Source: Dermatemys mawii | Lineage: Eukaryota; Chordata; Testudines; Dermatemydidae | Assembly: GCA_007922305.1 (NCBI GenBank) | Contig: ML677385.1 | Span: forward strand, 9,806,470-9,870,469 | Direction of reading: 5' to 3' | DNA length: 64,000 nt | Shown here: piece by piece, positions 27,201 to 39,900 of the stretch | Layout of the letters: each line of letters begins with the position of its first letter | Numbering within the stretch: the stretch's first letter is position 1 | The notes under the pieces: model-generated | The model's database searches: none | Seen by the model: only the letters and a program-made list of their open reading frames with translations | Told to the model about the DNA's origin: nothing | Made by a program: the position numbers and the translations under genes

Positions 27201-27909
27201 AGTTTATATCATGAAAGTAAGCTGCGTATCTGGTGCCTTATGTATAGTGTGATCCCCCTTTGCAGAGAAAATGCATACTGGGGCCACTCCCAGTCCCCCT
27301 GCATGCTAGGGAACATTGAGCTTTCACCATCGGCTCTGCACTGGGAGTATATATCCTTATACAGACATCTCCTACCCATTCCCGTCTTTCCCATGAAAGA
27401 GAATATCACTAGTTCTGTTGCATCTAGCAGCCCTTAGCAGGTGCAAGTGAGAAGGGATGAATTTTCTTCCTTGTATAGATGCCGAGACTCGTGTCAGCTG
27501 AGGTCTAGTTGAAGAATCAAGTGTTTTGAGATGTAAGAAATCATGAGAAAACATACTGATTTGTAACCCATTCTGTGAATGTCTCCATTTTTTCCTCCCA
27601 TTTTTACCACTGAACAATATTGACTTTTCAGAAAAAACTACAAGACGTCTCCATGAAGTTCCGCTTGTTCCAGAAGCCAGCCAATTTTGAGCAGCGTCTA
27701 CAGGAATGTAAAAGAATTTTAGATGAAGTAAAATTGCAGGTGCCCAAGTTGGAGATGAAGAGTGTAGAGCAGGAGGTAGTGCAGTCACAGTTGGATCACT
27801 GCATGGTATGTATGTACAGTCCAGTGATTTATTTCCCAAAGAATTTCCTCTCTGTTCACATGTCAAGTAATTCTGGTTGGGATTTAGAGAGATAGATAGA
27901 GAGAGATTG

Positions 27910-27941
<32 letters not shown>

Positions 27942-30900
27942 TGAGATTTTCAAAAATACCCAAGAGATTTAGGTGCACCAATCCCATTGAAAATCAGGGG
28001 AACTTGTGATCCTATGTATCTTAAAAATGCTTGAAAATCTCACCCCATATGTTTATTTCCTACTTCTCTTTTGTGCAAATAAAGGACTCATCAATTTTAG
28101 GTTGTCTCAGATGCTACACATGTGCCTGAGTCACACTGCCACTGCAGTTTTAAAATCACATTTTCTCTATATTTTTAAATGTGTTTCAAACTCTACAAAA
28201 AAAGCAGGAGAAACTGATTATATGGTTGGAATGTTGAAACTGGCAACTAGAGCTGGTTGAAAATCAAACTTTCTGTTCTGCGGGAATTTTTTTATATTTT
28301 TAATTTGTTTTCATACTAAACTGGGACAATCATCACTTGATAGTTATCTGTTCTGTTCATTCCCTCTGAAACACCTGGCATTGGCCACTGTTGGAAGACA
28401 GAATACCTTTGGTCTGATCCAGTATGGCCCTTCTTAAGTTCTTAAAAAGTTGAAATATCTTTTTTAAAAATCAAAATGGAAAGTTCTGAAAGAAATTGTT
28501 TTGGAAAAAATTGTTTCAAATCTGTTTAATGTTAATCCTTTCCCCCCCCCCCCCAGATATTTCAGTGCCTCATGAGTGTTATAGTTCATGTGCCTCATGC
28601 CACCCGTGTCCTCTATAGGGTGGCTTCTCTGGCCATGCTACATCTTCTGTGATGCACCACAGTCATGGGATTCCATTGATGAACCATGACCGTTCAACAA
28701 AAGGGAGGGCCACAGTGCATCATTGGAGATTTAGTCCCACAAGGCATCTAAACTAGAACTCTTATGAGACACCACCGCAGTTCAGGTAGGCGCACTATCA
28801 TAAGAATGAAATGGAAGTGATAAATTCTGGGTTTGCAATGCCTCTATTCAGCAACTAACTTTTTAGCAGAAAAGTATTTACAGTTGGGATACATTTAGGA
28901 AACCTCATATTGTTTTGTCCTAATGTCTTTGCTTATAATTTTTACCACATCACCACCTCTGCTGGTGGACCAGAATGAGCTGCACAACAACTATCTTACT
29001 TCCTCTGCCCTATATACAAAGTTGGCTGCATTTCAATGATGAAGTATGTATTTATCTTGCAAGGCACGTGAAGAACCTTGGGAAAGAATGGGGATATATA
29101 CAGATATATGTAAAATTATATTAATATGTTTTTGAGCAACAAGTTGTTCATGAACTTCAGATTAAACTATAGAGAGGATGTGCTGAGTTTCTCTTATCAG
29201 GTCTGTAATAGAAAAATCATCATATATTTACCTGAACTGTCTACAGTTATTGGAAATGGATTTTATTTCACTACAATATCAGAAGATGTACTGGTAATAA
29301 AAAAAAAATCACAAAAAAATGCTTAACACAAGCTCAATCAGCGAGAAAAGAAGAAATACACTCTAGAATCTTTAAAAAGATCTGTGAAGGTATAAGAAAC
29401 ATAAGTTATTTCAGCACATCACAACAAATTGCAAGAGCATATAATGAATCTAAAAGAACCTCAACAATAAACTTCTTCAAGAAACTTGACATTTTAATTC
29501 TTCACTTTTTTGTGTTTATTGATATTCTATAGTTCAGAGGAGTTTTTCTTTCTCAGTTCAGTGTAATAAGTTACTAGTGTATAACAGAATTCAATTTTAC
29601 ATGAAATGAAGGAAACAAAGTTAAACTTGCATACTTAAACAGAAAAAAAGTTAGGGGTGTTGGTTGGATAAGGTTTGTCCCAAATAATTTCTGCAGGTAC
29701 CAAATATTAGATCAGTTAATGTGGATACCAGATTATTTGGCAACCCCGTTATACATAGATATTATTGTTGTATCCAGGGAATCAGGGTTTGTGCAGACAA
29801 GTAGTGCTATCTCTTTTTAACTGTCATTCTTTCAAAAGGCGAGGGAGAAAGCATGGTCTATGCACACTAATTGAATGTCATTACTTAAATAAATGTTTGT
29901 TTTGTCCACACTTGCTGCTTAGTCATTTGAAATAATTAGAAAAGATAGATGGAGGTATATCATATATTTTTGCTTTAAAAAAAGCAGTAAATATTCTTTG
30001 CTTTTTAGGCCACTGAAAGCAATATTAAACATAGTTAAATGGAAGGGAAAATCTGTGATACACCAGTCTAAGGATTTAGTGTATGGGGAACTGTCAGATT
30101 TCTGCTCAAATTAGGCTTTTAGATTGTGGGTGGTAGAGGATGTGAGTAGATAGAGGGCAAAGCACCTCAAAGCAAACCTTTGTCTTATAATGTTACAAAC
30201 CCTGGAGGCCACTGGCTTCCTGACTATCTCAGCACTTCCACCATAGCTGCCACTTGTGGGGCAGTAAAACCAGCAATGGCAGAACATTCAAAATGTTTAT
30301 GTAGACAAGGATTGAATAAGTCTAATGTAGACAAGGACATATCATTTGAGTTTTGATTTATAAATAGAGCTCTAACAGTCTTGTAAACACTTCGGTATTA
30401 TCTGTGTGTGATTTATACATAATTAGAAGATGAGCATTCTCAATTCTCTTCAGTTTCCATAGGAGTTGAGGGTCCTCAGAGTCTCACAGCTGATGCTCTT
30501 ATGCATCAAACAATGTCAAGATTGATAGTGGTTCTGCATAATCACTTAAGTCCCAAGTTTGCATTGTTTTTATGAATTTATTGTATTAATTGTGGTGTTT
30601 CTCTCTCCTGTGTTAATTTGATTAGAAATTGTATAAAAGTTTGAGTGAGGTGAAGTCCGAAGTGGAAACAGTGATAAAAACTGGACGGCAGATTGTTCAA
30701 AAACAACAGACAGAGAATCCCAAAGAACTGGATGAAAGACTTACAGCTTTGAAGCTGCAGTATAATGAATTGGGCGCTCTGGTATGTATTCTGATTTACA
30801 ATGCAAAACCAGGCTCTGTTTCTGGCTTTTAAAGCTAAGTACGTTCTTTGTATTGTGTAGTAACATTTATTGTTTGTTCGTTTTAAATCTCTGAAATCAA

Positions 30901-33900
30901 TCCTGCCTCTGTTTATAAAAGTGTAGTCCCTTTTTAGGAAGCCAAAACCAATCAATTAGATAAATATTCAGTTTGGTCCAAGAAAATATGCAAAACCCAG
31001 AGACATGTAATATTGATTTCTTCTTCAGGTTTTAAAGTTATTCTTTCCTAAAATTGAACTAACTTTTTGCTTTCCAAAGACACTTTTTACATCGATAGGC
31101 TGTTTACCAATCACCAGTTTAAAAGCACTCAAGGTAGGGCTACATCTATAGATCAGATCACAGATTCTTTAGTCCTTTCATTCTGTGAATTACATAATAA
31201 GAAAGAGCGATCTCTCAGTTCTTATTTGCATAGGTCTCAGAATGTCTCATTCTGTATGCCACAATGAGAAGGCCAGTTGACCAAGATGCATGTTGCTGCT
31301 GCACGTCTCTATGGGGAAATTTTAATACCATTGTAGCTGGCTTCTCTCATGTGGCTATACACACATGTTCCAGTTTGAATTAATCTTTCTTAAACATGGG
31401 AGCATAGGCGCCAACTTCTCTTGGTGCCTGTGGGTGCTCGCGCCCCCCAGCTCTGCCCCAATTCCACCCTTGCCTCACCCCCTCTTGTCCCTGCTCCACC
31501 TGCATTCCAATCCCTTCCCCAAAGTCCTCACCCCAACTCTGCCTCCTCCCTGCCTCTATTGGACTCCTTCCCCAAATTTATACCCCAGCCCTGCCTCTTC
31601 CCCACCTCCTTCACTGAGCATGCCACATTCATGCTACTCCCCACTCCCCCACACAGCTTGTTACACCGAGAAACAGCTGTTTTGCAGTGGCAAGTGCTGG
31701 GAGGAGAAGCAGGGATGGCATGCTCAGGGGTGTAGGCGGAGGTGAGCCAGGGTGGGGAGCTGCCAGTGGGTGCACCATGGAGCATCCATGGAATCAGCAC
31801 CTATGCATGGGAGACCAGATTTACACACAGTACTCCAGATGAGGTCTCACCAGTGCCTTGTAAAATAGTACTAACACTTCCCTGTCTCTACTGGAAATAC
31901 CTCACCAGGTACATCCTAGGACGGCATTAGTTTTTTTCACAACTGCAGAGGCAATGCCTGTGAGGGTCAGGAGTGGTCAGATGCCCCTCCCCAGATGCCT
32001 GAGGGAGGGCAGGGCCAGTGTCCCCTGCAGCTGGGGAGAGGAAAGGGCGGGATCAGAGCCCGAAGAGAATGAGAGGGCAAAGTCTCTCCTCTTTTGGCCA
32101 CGCTGCTTGGGATGCGCGCTGCCCGGTGCCACCCGCTCCTCTTTCAGCCATGCTGCCTGGGAGCCAAGGTGCAACGCAGCGGCTGACTGGGAGAGTGCCT
32201 GTCTGTGGCAGCAGCAGGCTGCCTCCCCATCCCTGCCCAGACTCAACTTCTGGGGACAGTGGTCAAGTGAGCCGGAGCCCCAGCCCCTCCAGCATGCTCA
32301 GAGTCAGTTCCTGACCCCAGAGACTGAGCACCAGGCAGCATCTGAGAGTGTCCCCGGGGCCTGGCTGCCAGAAAGAGCAGCTGAACATGCCAGGGAGAGC
32401 CGGGCCAGTGGGAAGGAGAGAGCCTTTCCCACCCAGGTAACCCCTCCCCCTCCATTTGGGGGCCCTAGGCTGAAGGCGGGGAGGGGAGGAGTCATGTGGG
32501 GATATCATATGCCCCCCTTTTTGTGCTGGTGTTCCCCTTTGTGTCCCTCCCATGAGTTATCCATGCACAGCTCAATCACATTGATCGCTCATAGTCATCC
32601 TGTGATCAGCCAATACCCTCAGCTCTTTCTCCTCCACTGTCACTTCCAATTGATAAGTCTCCAGCTTACAGCAGAAATTCTTGTTAGTCCTTAAATACAT
32701 GACCTTGCACTTTGCACTATTAAATTTCATCCTGTATCTACTATTCCGGGGGCTTGCCTAGCTCTCTCTGCTCCAATCAGTGCCTCTCCTGCCAGGAGTC
32801 AGTTCCTGTAATGGTCAGACACTCACTGTGCCTGGGAGAGCTTCACAGAAGTGCTTTATCTGCCACTATTAAAAATGCAGCCTCACAGAAGCTTTGAGCT
32901 GAAGTAAAAATTCCTCCCTATGGAGAAAACACTTCGGCCTGCAAGGGGATCTGGTGGGTGTTGACACCGGATTATCCCCAGAGCCTTCACTTCAAAAGGG
33001 GACGAGTTGTGAAGAGGAGATGAGATAGAGAAAAAGCCATCTGCAGACTACTCCTGGCAAGGCTCCTCCGAGCAACTGGCCAGCTCAGAAGGGTTTTCCC
33101 TAGTGCGGCCATCTCTGCACCATCCCCGAGCAACTGACCAGCCAATGGAAATCCCTAGAGCGGCCACCTCGGTAGGACAATAACAGCAGAGGAACCCCCT
33201 GCTGTGAGCTCAGCTTTTCTAAGGACATATCCCAAGTTTCTCCCTACTTTTTCTGCAATTTCCATATGAATCAACAGATCCATCTTCCTGTTTTTTCTTT
33301 CCCCAAAACCACATTGTGATAACTGGGAGACAATTGTGCTTATGCTAGATATTAGAAAGACTTTAGCATTCTACTTGGATAGGACTAAGGACTTCAGGAA
33401 ATCCCCTAAACACTTCCTTTCGTCCATAGAAAGATCCAAAAGCTCTGTAATACTGCCTCAAAGACTATACAAATGGGTTTTTAGTTGCATTAATCTCTTA
33501 TTGTGGGTCCAACTTGCTTCCGTTCATACGCACTCCACAAGATCAGTTGCTACCTCAATCATGTTCCATAGGGATACCCCATCAATGACGGGCCTCTGTC
33601 CATACTTCTGCAGAATATTATGCAATCACTGAAGATTTGGCCGCTGACACTATCTTCGACTCTACAGTATTCTCTTTAGTGAAAGACTCCACTCCGAAGT
33701 CTCAGCCTCCAGTGGTGGGTACTGCTCAGGAGTCACCTGAAGTGGAGAACCTACAGGGACACTACTTGAAGAAGAAGAGGAGGTTACTCACCTTGTGCAG
33801 TAACGATGGTTCTTTGAGATGTGTGTCCCTATGAGTGCTCCACATACCCGCCCTCCCTCCCCCACTTTAGAGTTCTCTATAGGGCTCAGTGGTAGAGAAG

Positions 33901-36900
33901 AAAGTGCAGGGGGGTTGCCCGTGCAGTACTAATTAGCCTTGAAGCAGACCATGAGGGAGGGAGAGCACTTGCATGGGCTCTGCAGGACACTGCCACCAAA
34001 AATCTCTGATTAGAGGTGCAAGGGCACATAGACACCTAAAGTGGGGCGTCCATAGGGACACACATCTTGAAGAACCACTGTTACTGCACAAGGTAAGTAG
34101 CTTCCTCTTATTTGGGCTTCTTACTTTTTGCAGTTCACCAAGCTTGGAACAGATCATTTAACTTTAGGAAAACATTCTACCAGCCCTTTTCAGAGAGCCC
34201 ACTTCATCAGATGCATGGAGTGGAAAATACAGGAGCAGTTATAAATACATGAAAAGATGGGAGTTGCCTTACCACGTTTGAGGTTAGTCTAAGGAGACAA
34301 TTCAATTAACAGCAGGATACCAAGGGAGGAAAAATAACTTTTGAAGTGGTAATGAGACTGGCCCATTTCAGATCTCTAAGGTGCTACAAGTACTCCTCTT
34401 TGTTTTAATCACTCTGTTTATAAACAACATTTGGACACCTTGCCTCAGAGGCCCCCACCCCCAACTCCACCTATGCTGTTGTTAAAGTAAAACCTCATCC
34501 AAAAGCTCCGTGGAGGAACTGCAGTATTCCCCTCTAGAAGAGAGTTCATGCAAAAGTTGCACTTAACAGCTACACATGATGAATCTATTCTCTTCTTCCT
34601 CCTGTCCCTATTGGGACCACAGAGCTCACAGGACTTAATTAAACCATAGCACTGGAGTAAATTTGGTGCATTAAGTGGCTGAAAGCACTCTGCAGAATGA
34701 AGGTTATGATTAAAATGTTTACTTATTGCAGACATAAATATAATTTTAATAAACAGAGTTAGCAGAAAATGCATGATTTTTTGTCAGATTAAAATTTATT
34801 AAGCTAAATTAACAGCTAGTTAATAGCTAATAAAGAGAGTCCCTATTAGCTACAAGAGTCAGCCTGTGATTTAAGCACATGGTGATGATCAAACCCCACA
34901 GTCCTCAATACAATAACCTTTAAGAATTACATTATTTTTGGAAGAACTAATATTCATTTGGGGACCCATATCAAGGCAATTATCTATATTTAGTTTGGAA
35001 ATTGCTAGAGGGGTAAAATGAAGATATTAACAAATATCAATCTTCCGAGTCCTGGGACAACTAAAAGCCTTCTTCAGAAAGATTGGATGACATTGTCATC
35101 TGAGATTAAATATTTTACTCAGCACATTTAATACAATTTTTAAAAGTGTGGATTGGGGGTTAAAGTGTGCTTTGTAATACATGCACACTGGGTTTATCTG
35201 TGATAACGTCTTTAAATTAAATAGTAACATGCCATTTATTACAAGACTACATTTAGCATTTTTTTTAAAAAAAATCCATGCAATGGCTGTACCTGTGTCT
35301 TTGGATCGGTTAAAGGATGAAATGTGCCCTTAGAGAGCAGTTAGTGGCCTAACATGCTATGTTTATTTTTGTTAATATAGACTTAATAGTTCGTTTTATT
35401 TTTTCCCTTCATGACAGTTAACAATTTAGTGAAACAAAGCTACAACATATGGTATTTTCATATGCATGTAACTTTTTCAGTTCCCCCAAATGCATATTCT
35501 AATGAAACCTAAAGATTTAGCCAAGTATTTTGTTTTGAGAAGAAAAATTGTTCATGTAAAATAAAAATCAGGATTCAAATATTTGGGTCCAGTGTGCTAT
35601 CTTTACTCAGACAAATTCCAACTGAGAATTTTGCCTAAATTTGGACTTTTGTGAATTGGAGCCAAATTTATTGTCTCATGCTTATGCTTATTATGTATAC
35701 TTGCATATGCCCTAATTCAGGGAAGATTTCCTATAAAAGACATTACTTAAGCACATTCTTAAAGTTAAGTATATGCTTAAGTACTGTCTTAAATAGAGAT
35801 GGACTTAAACATGTGCTCAAGTGCTTTTCAGAACTGGGACCATAGACTATATAGAAATCAAATGGTCAGGACAAATGTAATTAACAAAATGTTAAAAACT
35901 TCTTGCTATTACCAAATATAGATTTTTAAAAATATGCATAGTAATATGTTAAGGTTCAATAACTTGTGACCTTTGGGAGCTAGCAACAGGTGTTTGTGTC
36001 CTAACTGAAAACTAGGAAACTATCTTGCAGTGGAAGAAAACTCCTATTCTATCCCTAATGGGTCTTGTGATATCAGACCTCAAACCTACCACTGGTTCAG
36101 GATTGAATATTGTCTGTCCAGAGTCCAAGCCCAGTATAGTTTGGGCTTGGCATGAGAATTCTGTGCACATGAGGGGGCAGGGGAAAGGAGATAATTTCCT
36201 GGCACTCTTCTTTTTAAATGGTATCTGTTTTAAGCCCCTCAATGATTTTAAAATTGAATAATGGCCCTCATAAAGATGGGTTAGTGAAGAGAGTGCAGAA
36301 GGTTAAATGTGTCACTTGTGTATTACCATCACATGGGGGTGTGTGTGTGTGTGAGAGAGCATGCGTATGCACGCACATGTTTATACAAAGCATATATGTT
36401 TTACACATTTATAATGCCTTGGGATGGCTACCTTACTTGTGAATGGTTGTGCAGGGCTAAAACCCACTTGGCAGTCAAGGAGGGGTGAGTTATGGCCCTG
36501 CTTCTGTACTGTGTCAATATAAAAGGGAACTCTACCATGTAAAAGGGAATGGGAGAACCAGTCCATGAGTGTGTTCCCCTGTCCAACCGGAGATACTGCA
36601 CACTCTGAGGCAAGAACTACATAGGGCAGAGGTAGACAACCTATGGCAGCGAGCTGATTTTCAGTGGCACTCACACTGTCTAGGGGCTCTGCATTTTAAT
36701 TGAATTTTAAGTGAAGCTTCTTAAACATTTTAAAAACCTTATTTACTTTACATACAACAATAGTTTAGTTATATATTATAGATTTTTAGAAAGAGACCTT
36801 CTAAAAACATTAACATGTATTACTGGCACATGAAACCTTAAATTAGAGTGAATAAATGAAGACTCGGCACACCACTTCTGAAAGGTTGCTGACTTCTGAC

Positions 36901-39900
36901 ATAGGGTGAGCAGACAGCAAATGTGAAAAATTGGGATGGGGGAGGGGAGGATGGAGTAATGGGAACTTATATAAGAGAAAGAACCCAAAATCGGGACCAA
37001 CCCTATAAAATCAGGACATCTGGTCACCCTAGACCTACATCAGGTGCACAGTCCTTCCTCAGCAATCTAGCACCATCCAGGAATGTTGCTTAAAGCCATA
37101 AGTGAGTCCATAAGTGAGCTCCTTTGTGTTTTATGTTAAAATATTTTCAGTTTTATGAAGGTTTTTTACTAAATCATTGCAGTTTCTCTTCAAGTATGGT
37201 TTTGTAACAGAGAATATCAAAAGCAACAATGATCACTTTAGTAAAAAGAAAATAGTGAATTAGAAACAAATCTCAATTTTTGGTATAAATGGCACACGTT
37301 CTATTTGGGTTTGTTGTATAAAACAAAAGGCCTTAAGATGGCAGTGTTACCCATTTTTCTTTTAAAAATAGATTTTAAAATTGATATTAACAAAGTAGGG
37401 AAAAATCAATATAACATTAGCTTCTGGGCATACCCAGTAGATCTCTGAATCATGGAATTTTATTTCTATTCTATAATGAACATACAAAACCAAAAGACAG
37501 CAAAAATGTAAAGTTAATTGTGTTTATGTGTGTGTATCTTTAATTTACTTTATTCAAAAATAAATACAGCATACATTCATGGTTCTGTAAGTTCTCCTCT
37601 ATATTTACAAATGTAATTTACATAAATAAACAACTTCTTAAGTACCACATGCCTGAAAAACCTGAAAATTAGATAGAATGTTCTGATATTTTAGTAATAA
37701 ATCTCTAAAAAGTTCTAGCTAGCATGTGTAAATGGCCATTTTTCACAGAATTTTTATGAGGACAGCAAAAGCCACATTTCTGACCTCAGGATGACTCCAT
37801 TCCTAGATTTCAAGTTTCAGCTTCAGAGTCTATGTACACTAAATCTTTTCAAATAAATGGGTGAAAAATATTTACATTGGCAAAACAGCCTATTTTCCCC
37901 AAGCTTCATTCTTGGAACTAGAATGAACGTTTTTCTGAAACATATACACTCATAATTAGCATGAAGAGGAGAGCAAGCATGAAAAATTTCAGCCAGAACA
38001 TGTCAAATTAGGCAAAATTATAAAGAACTGAAAACAGAGTATTAGAATGGAAAGTGTTAATAAAGGTGTTGCTAACAAGCCCCACCTATAATATGTATAG
38101 TGCCATTTTGTTTCACTAATGGATTATCAATAAAAAGCTGTGCAATTAAAAAACAATTACAAATAAAATTCAGAGGGATACAATTTCAATTAAATAGTGA
38201 CTGGTTGGCAGAGAGATTACTCATTTTTATTAAACATTAATGACCTACAGCTGAGTTCTAAGATATCCTTCTATGATCACTTCTCTTTCAACTTGGGGAA
38301 AACAGACTTTTTTAATTCTCATTTTTTGACTTCATGAGAGTTCAAGATTGTTCTTAAAAGTAATGGTGACTGAAAAGCATGACAAACTATTTAAGTATAT
38401 GTAAGGAGCATAAATTAAATTGCCTCTTTATTTTTCAAACTGTTTTCCCCATTGATGAGGTTGTTCATATTTAGGGATGTTATTAATCCAGTCATTCAGT
38501 ATATATTTTCAGTAGCCAGTTTTGTCCCATAATGAATGCTTATGTGGGTGAGATTGGGTCAGACTAGTATAAAGGGGCAATAGGCGAAGGAGAGGAAGGT
38601 GTTCTTTATATTGTCATGGGAGATGGGCTAGTAGAAGGATACAGAAGATGGCAAGCCTCCACACCTTGGAGTAGTGGGAAGGAGTTGATGGGTTTCTTTG
38701 CAATACAGATGGAAGTGGTAGGAAGGGAGCTCAGGTGAAGGTGAGGCATTGGGCATTAGGATACAATTTTTAATTACATTATCATATAGGGCTATTGTGT
38801 AAGTTATATTGCCTCAGTTAGTACATAGAATGGATGGTGCTTAGTGAGCAGCTTTTCAATGTTTTCTTTTATCTTCCTTCTTCAGTGTGTAGCCCCATGT
38901 CTTATTTACTGTACACACCTCACATAGTGATTAGAGTACAATACTAATTCCCTCAGATGCAGTGTTGCTGCACAAGGAAAGTTGTTGAGCTCAACATTAG
39001 TGTGCTTAACTCTCCATGGGAAAATTCATCATAGTTTCTGAAAAGGCTCCTCTTCTGAGTCATAAGGAAAGATTTCCTTTCTAATTCAGCTGTTGCCATT
39101 TAACATGACATCTTCAAAGGGGAGGGGAGTAGCTCAGAGGTCAGCAACCTTTCAGAAATGGTGTGCCGAGTTTTCATTTATTCACTTTAATTTAAGGTTT
39201 TGCGTGCCGGTAATACATTTTAACGTTTTTTAGAAGGTCTCTCTCTCGCTCTAAGTCTATATATTATACAACTAAACTATTGTATGTAAAGTAAACAAGG
39301 TTTTCAAAATATTTAAGAAGTTTCATGTAAAATTAAATTAAAATGCTGATCTTACACTGCCAGCCCACTACCGACCTGGGGTTCCGTTCACCTAAGCTGG
39401 CAGCGGGCTGAGCAGGGCTGGGGGCTGGGATCCCAGACCGGCAGTGTACTGAGCGGATCAGCCCGCTGCCGGCCTGGAGTTCCATCCGCTGGCTCCTGCA
39501 GGTCTGGGTCCAGAGAGACTTCTGTGTAGCACCTCACACAGCCCTTGACTAAAACATCCCAAGGCTTGACAAAAAGCTAAGTGCAGCCAGAAACGTGGCT
39601 TATCACTACGTACTTAACATTCCCTGTCTTCTTTTACTCCCAGTCCCTTGCGGCTCAGATTAAAATGCCCCTCTTCCTTCCTGCACTTTGCTGCCTGTCT
39701 CATGCTCCAGGGATGGGTGGTGTTTTCGTCTGTTGTCTCCGTGTCTATCCTTTTTTCTGTGTGCGTCCATTTCTGAGTGCCTGTCCATCCTTCACTCCAT
39801 GTGTCTGTTCTTTGCTCTGTGTCCATCTGTCCTTCACCATGTGTGTCTGTCCTTCACTATATGTATCTATCTCGCCTCCCATCACTCTAGGTGTGTGTTT

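Larger units (their letters stand above)
23229..27631 (+). other. DMD: DMD intron 31
   Basis: 4,403 nt from donor GTATGT to acceptor GACTTTTCAG. Contains a MIR-like SINE, a reverse-strand CR1 interrupted by a hAT, a CR1 3' tail and a 17-bp tandem duplication. The remainder, including 23230-24110 and 24350-25500, is AT-rich and without recognisable features. Confidence 0.9.
27806..30625 (+). other. DMD: DMD intron 32
   Basis: 2,820 nt from donor GTATGT to acceptor TTTGATTAG, a relatively pyrimidine-poor acceptor with CTCTCTCC further upstream. It holds a GATA microsatellite near its start, a 13-nt C run (28542-28554) and a CR1-like tail. 28560-30600 shows nothing recognisable. Confidence 0.9.

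Noticed and set aside
27372..27953. 193-codon open frame on the minus strand
   Set aside because: It is antisense to dystrophin exon 32 and includes the GATA microsatellite; no independent support.
31954..32694. 246-codon open frame on the + strand
   Set aside because: It runs from a GC-rich insertion into reverse-strand CR1 sequence, with no recognisable domain or start context.
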